This document shows positions 51,069 to 51,779 of a stretch of DNA of 51,779 nt, one piece after another. The notes under the pieces are model-generated. The model did no database searches and had not been told where the DNA came from. It was given only the letters and a program-made list of their open reading frames with translations. The DNA comes from Chara braunii (taxonomy: Eukaryota > Streptophyta > Charophyceae > Charales > Characeae). The DNA is taken from assembly GCA_003427395.1 (NCBI GenBank), contig BFEA01000331.1, positions 67,986 to 119,764 on the forward strand, read 5' to 3'. Both the position numbers and the translations under genes were made by a program. How positions within the stretch are numbered: position 1 is the first letter of the stretch; each line of letters opens with the position of its first letter.

Positions 51069-51779
51069 AAGCTACAGACTGCACACCGTCTGCACTAGAA
51101 CACTCATTCGATGCCTACCGCAGCGTCATGCACAGACCAATCAATTAATCGGTGACTATGTCAGAGTAGATACATTTGGGCTCAACAGGTAAGTTCAGAT
51201 TCCTACAAACGAAACTACTTCGACTTTGACTAGTTCACAAACAGAAGCACAATGAACAAAAAAAACAGTTCTAAACTATGTTGTCTGTCAGATGTCAATG
51301 GTTGTACATCTAACTAATCAAAATAGAAATAGAATCGTTGGTTGGGTCTGCTTGGAGAATGGAATCTTGCTCAAACTTATCACTTGGAATCTACCCCTCC
51401 CTTTGTTCTTCTTGAATGTCTCTTGTCGTCAACGTCCCTGAGCAATCCAGATAGCGTGCGTGTCTGAAGGTGTGCACATGGCCCACTCCTGTGCCCCGAG
51501 TCCTGCTGAGCTGGCCAGCTCTAGCACATTGTTTATCCTCGCGTGCAGCAAGCCTTACACCGATTGGCTGATCAAGAGGCTATTTAAGGACCGCCCCCAA
51601 GTGTCCTCAGGAATTATTTAACGTCGCAAACAGGACGACGATCACAGCCAATGGTTTCCCCTGCTGGTGTTTATTTATAGACGCCCGGTTCTCGTCTCCC
51701 ACATAGGGCTGGCCTGCCCCTCAGAACCCATCTAACAGCGCAGTGAGCCGAACAAAGGACAAGCAGCAAAGCATGCGTG
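51069..51779 (-). promoter_or_regulatory. Ty3-C leader / possible 5' LTR region
   Basis: Upstream of gag on the minus strand. No primer-binding site or LTR edge could be identified. A TATA-like CTATAAATAA lies on the minus strand at 51671-51680. The true 5' LTR may continue beyond the window. Short open frames here show no domain. Confidence 0.4.

Noticed and set aside
1-51779. CRISPR array, rRNA, tRNA genes or bacterial-type operons
   Set aside because: No regularly spaced identical repeats with unique spacers, no rRNA-like or cloverleaf sequence, and the content is eukaryotic retroelements throughout.

Overview
The window is a gene-poor, repeat-packed stretch of a green-plant-lineage nuclear genome. 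No intact host gene was found. Almost all of the 51.8 kb is transposable element (TE), most of it decayed. The lineage is inferred from L1-type LINEs whose ORF1 ends in a zinc knuckle, Ty3 elements with a chromodomain, an initiator-Met-tRNA type primer-binding site and TTTAGGG-type telomere-like motifs. A charophyte alga such as Chara is my best guess from the style of the Ty3-C polyprotein; this is recollection, not a search result.

Layout. 1-729 is an (AG)n tract and unassigned DNA. 730-21330 is a three-level nest of minus-strand LINEs. LINE-1 (730-1253 plus 18846-21330) was split by LINE-2 (1254-18833), which was split by LINE-3 (4577-13171). Target-site duplications (TSDs) are readable at both inner junctions. 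21331-22214 is an unassigned tandem-repeat block. 22215-34419 is a second nest: minus-strand LINE-4 was cut in its reverse transcriptase active-site codons by the 9.8 kb plus-strand LINE-5 (23718-33486), whose ORF2 is one reading frame with two stops. 34420-36026 holds plus-strand LINE fragments (LINE-6). 36027-40849 is Ty3-A, a plus-strand chromodomain Ty3 element lacking reverse transcriptase and RNase H, with a solo LTR of its own family inside its integrase. 41176-41647 is a non-autonomous hAT element with a perfect 8-bp TSD. 41891-45434 is the degenerate minus-strand Ty3-B, flanked by related LTR-like blocks. 45435-51779 is the more complete minus-strand Ty3-C (gag, protease, reverse transcriptase, RNase H, integrase, chromo-like tail).

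How the parts relate. LINE ORF1 proteins (RNA-binding fold plus zinc knuckle) and ORF2 proteins (APE endonuclease, reverse transcriptase, C-terminal zinc finger) would together make a retrotransposition particle. Every copy here carries stops, frameshifts or lost catalytic residues. The three resolvable LINE insertions share an A(n)GGA nick context. Two copies share a 3'-terminal hairpin with compensatory base changes, and a telomere-like motif in the 3' UTR.

Sequence quality. Two N gaps abut poly-G runs, and a 19-base sequencing-adapter sequence lies inside LINE-2 at 14118-14136 beside an exact 93-bp duplication, so local duplications need care.
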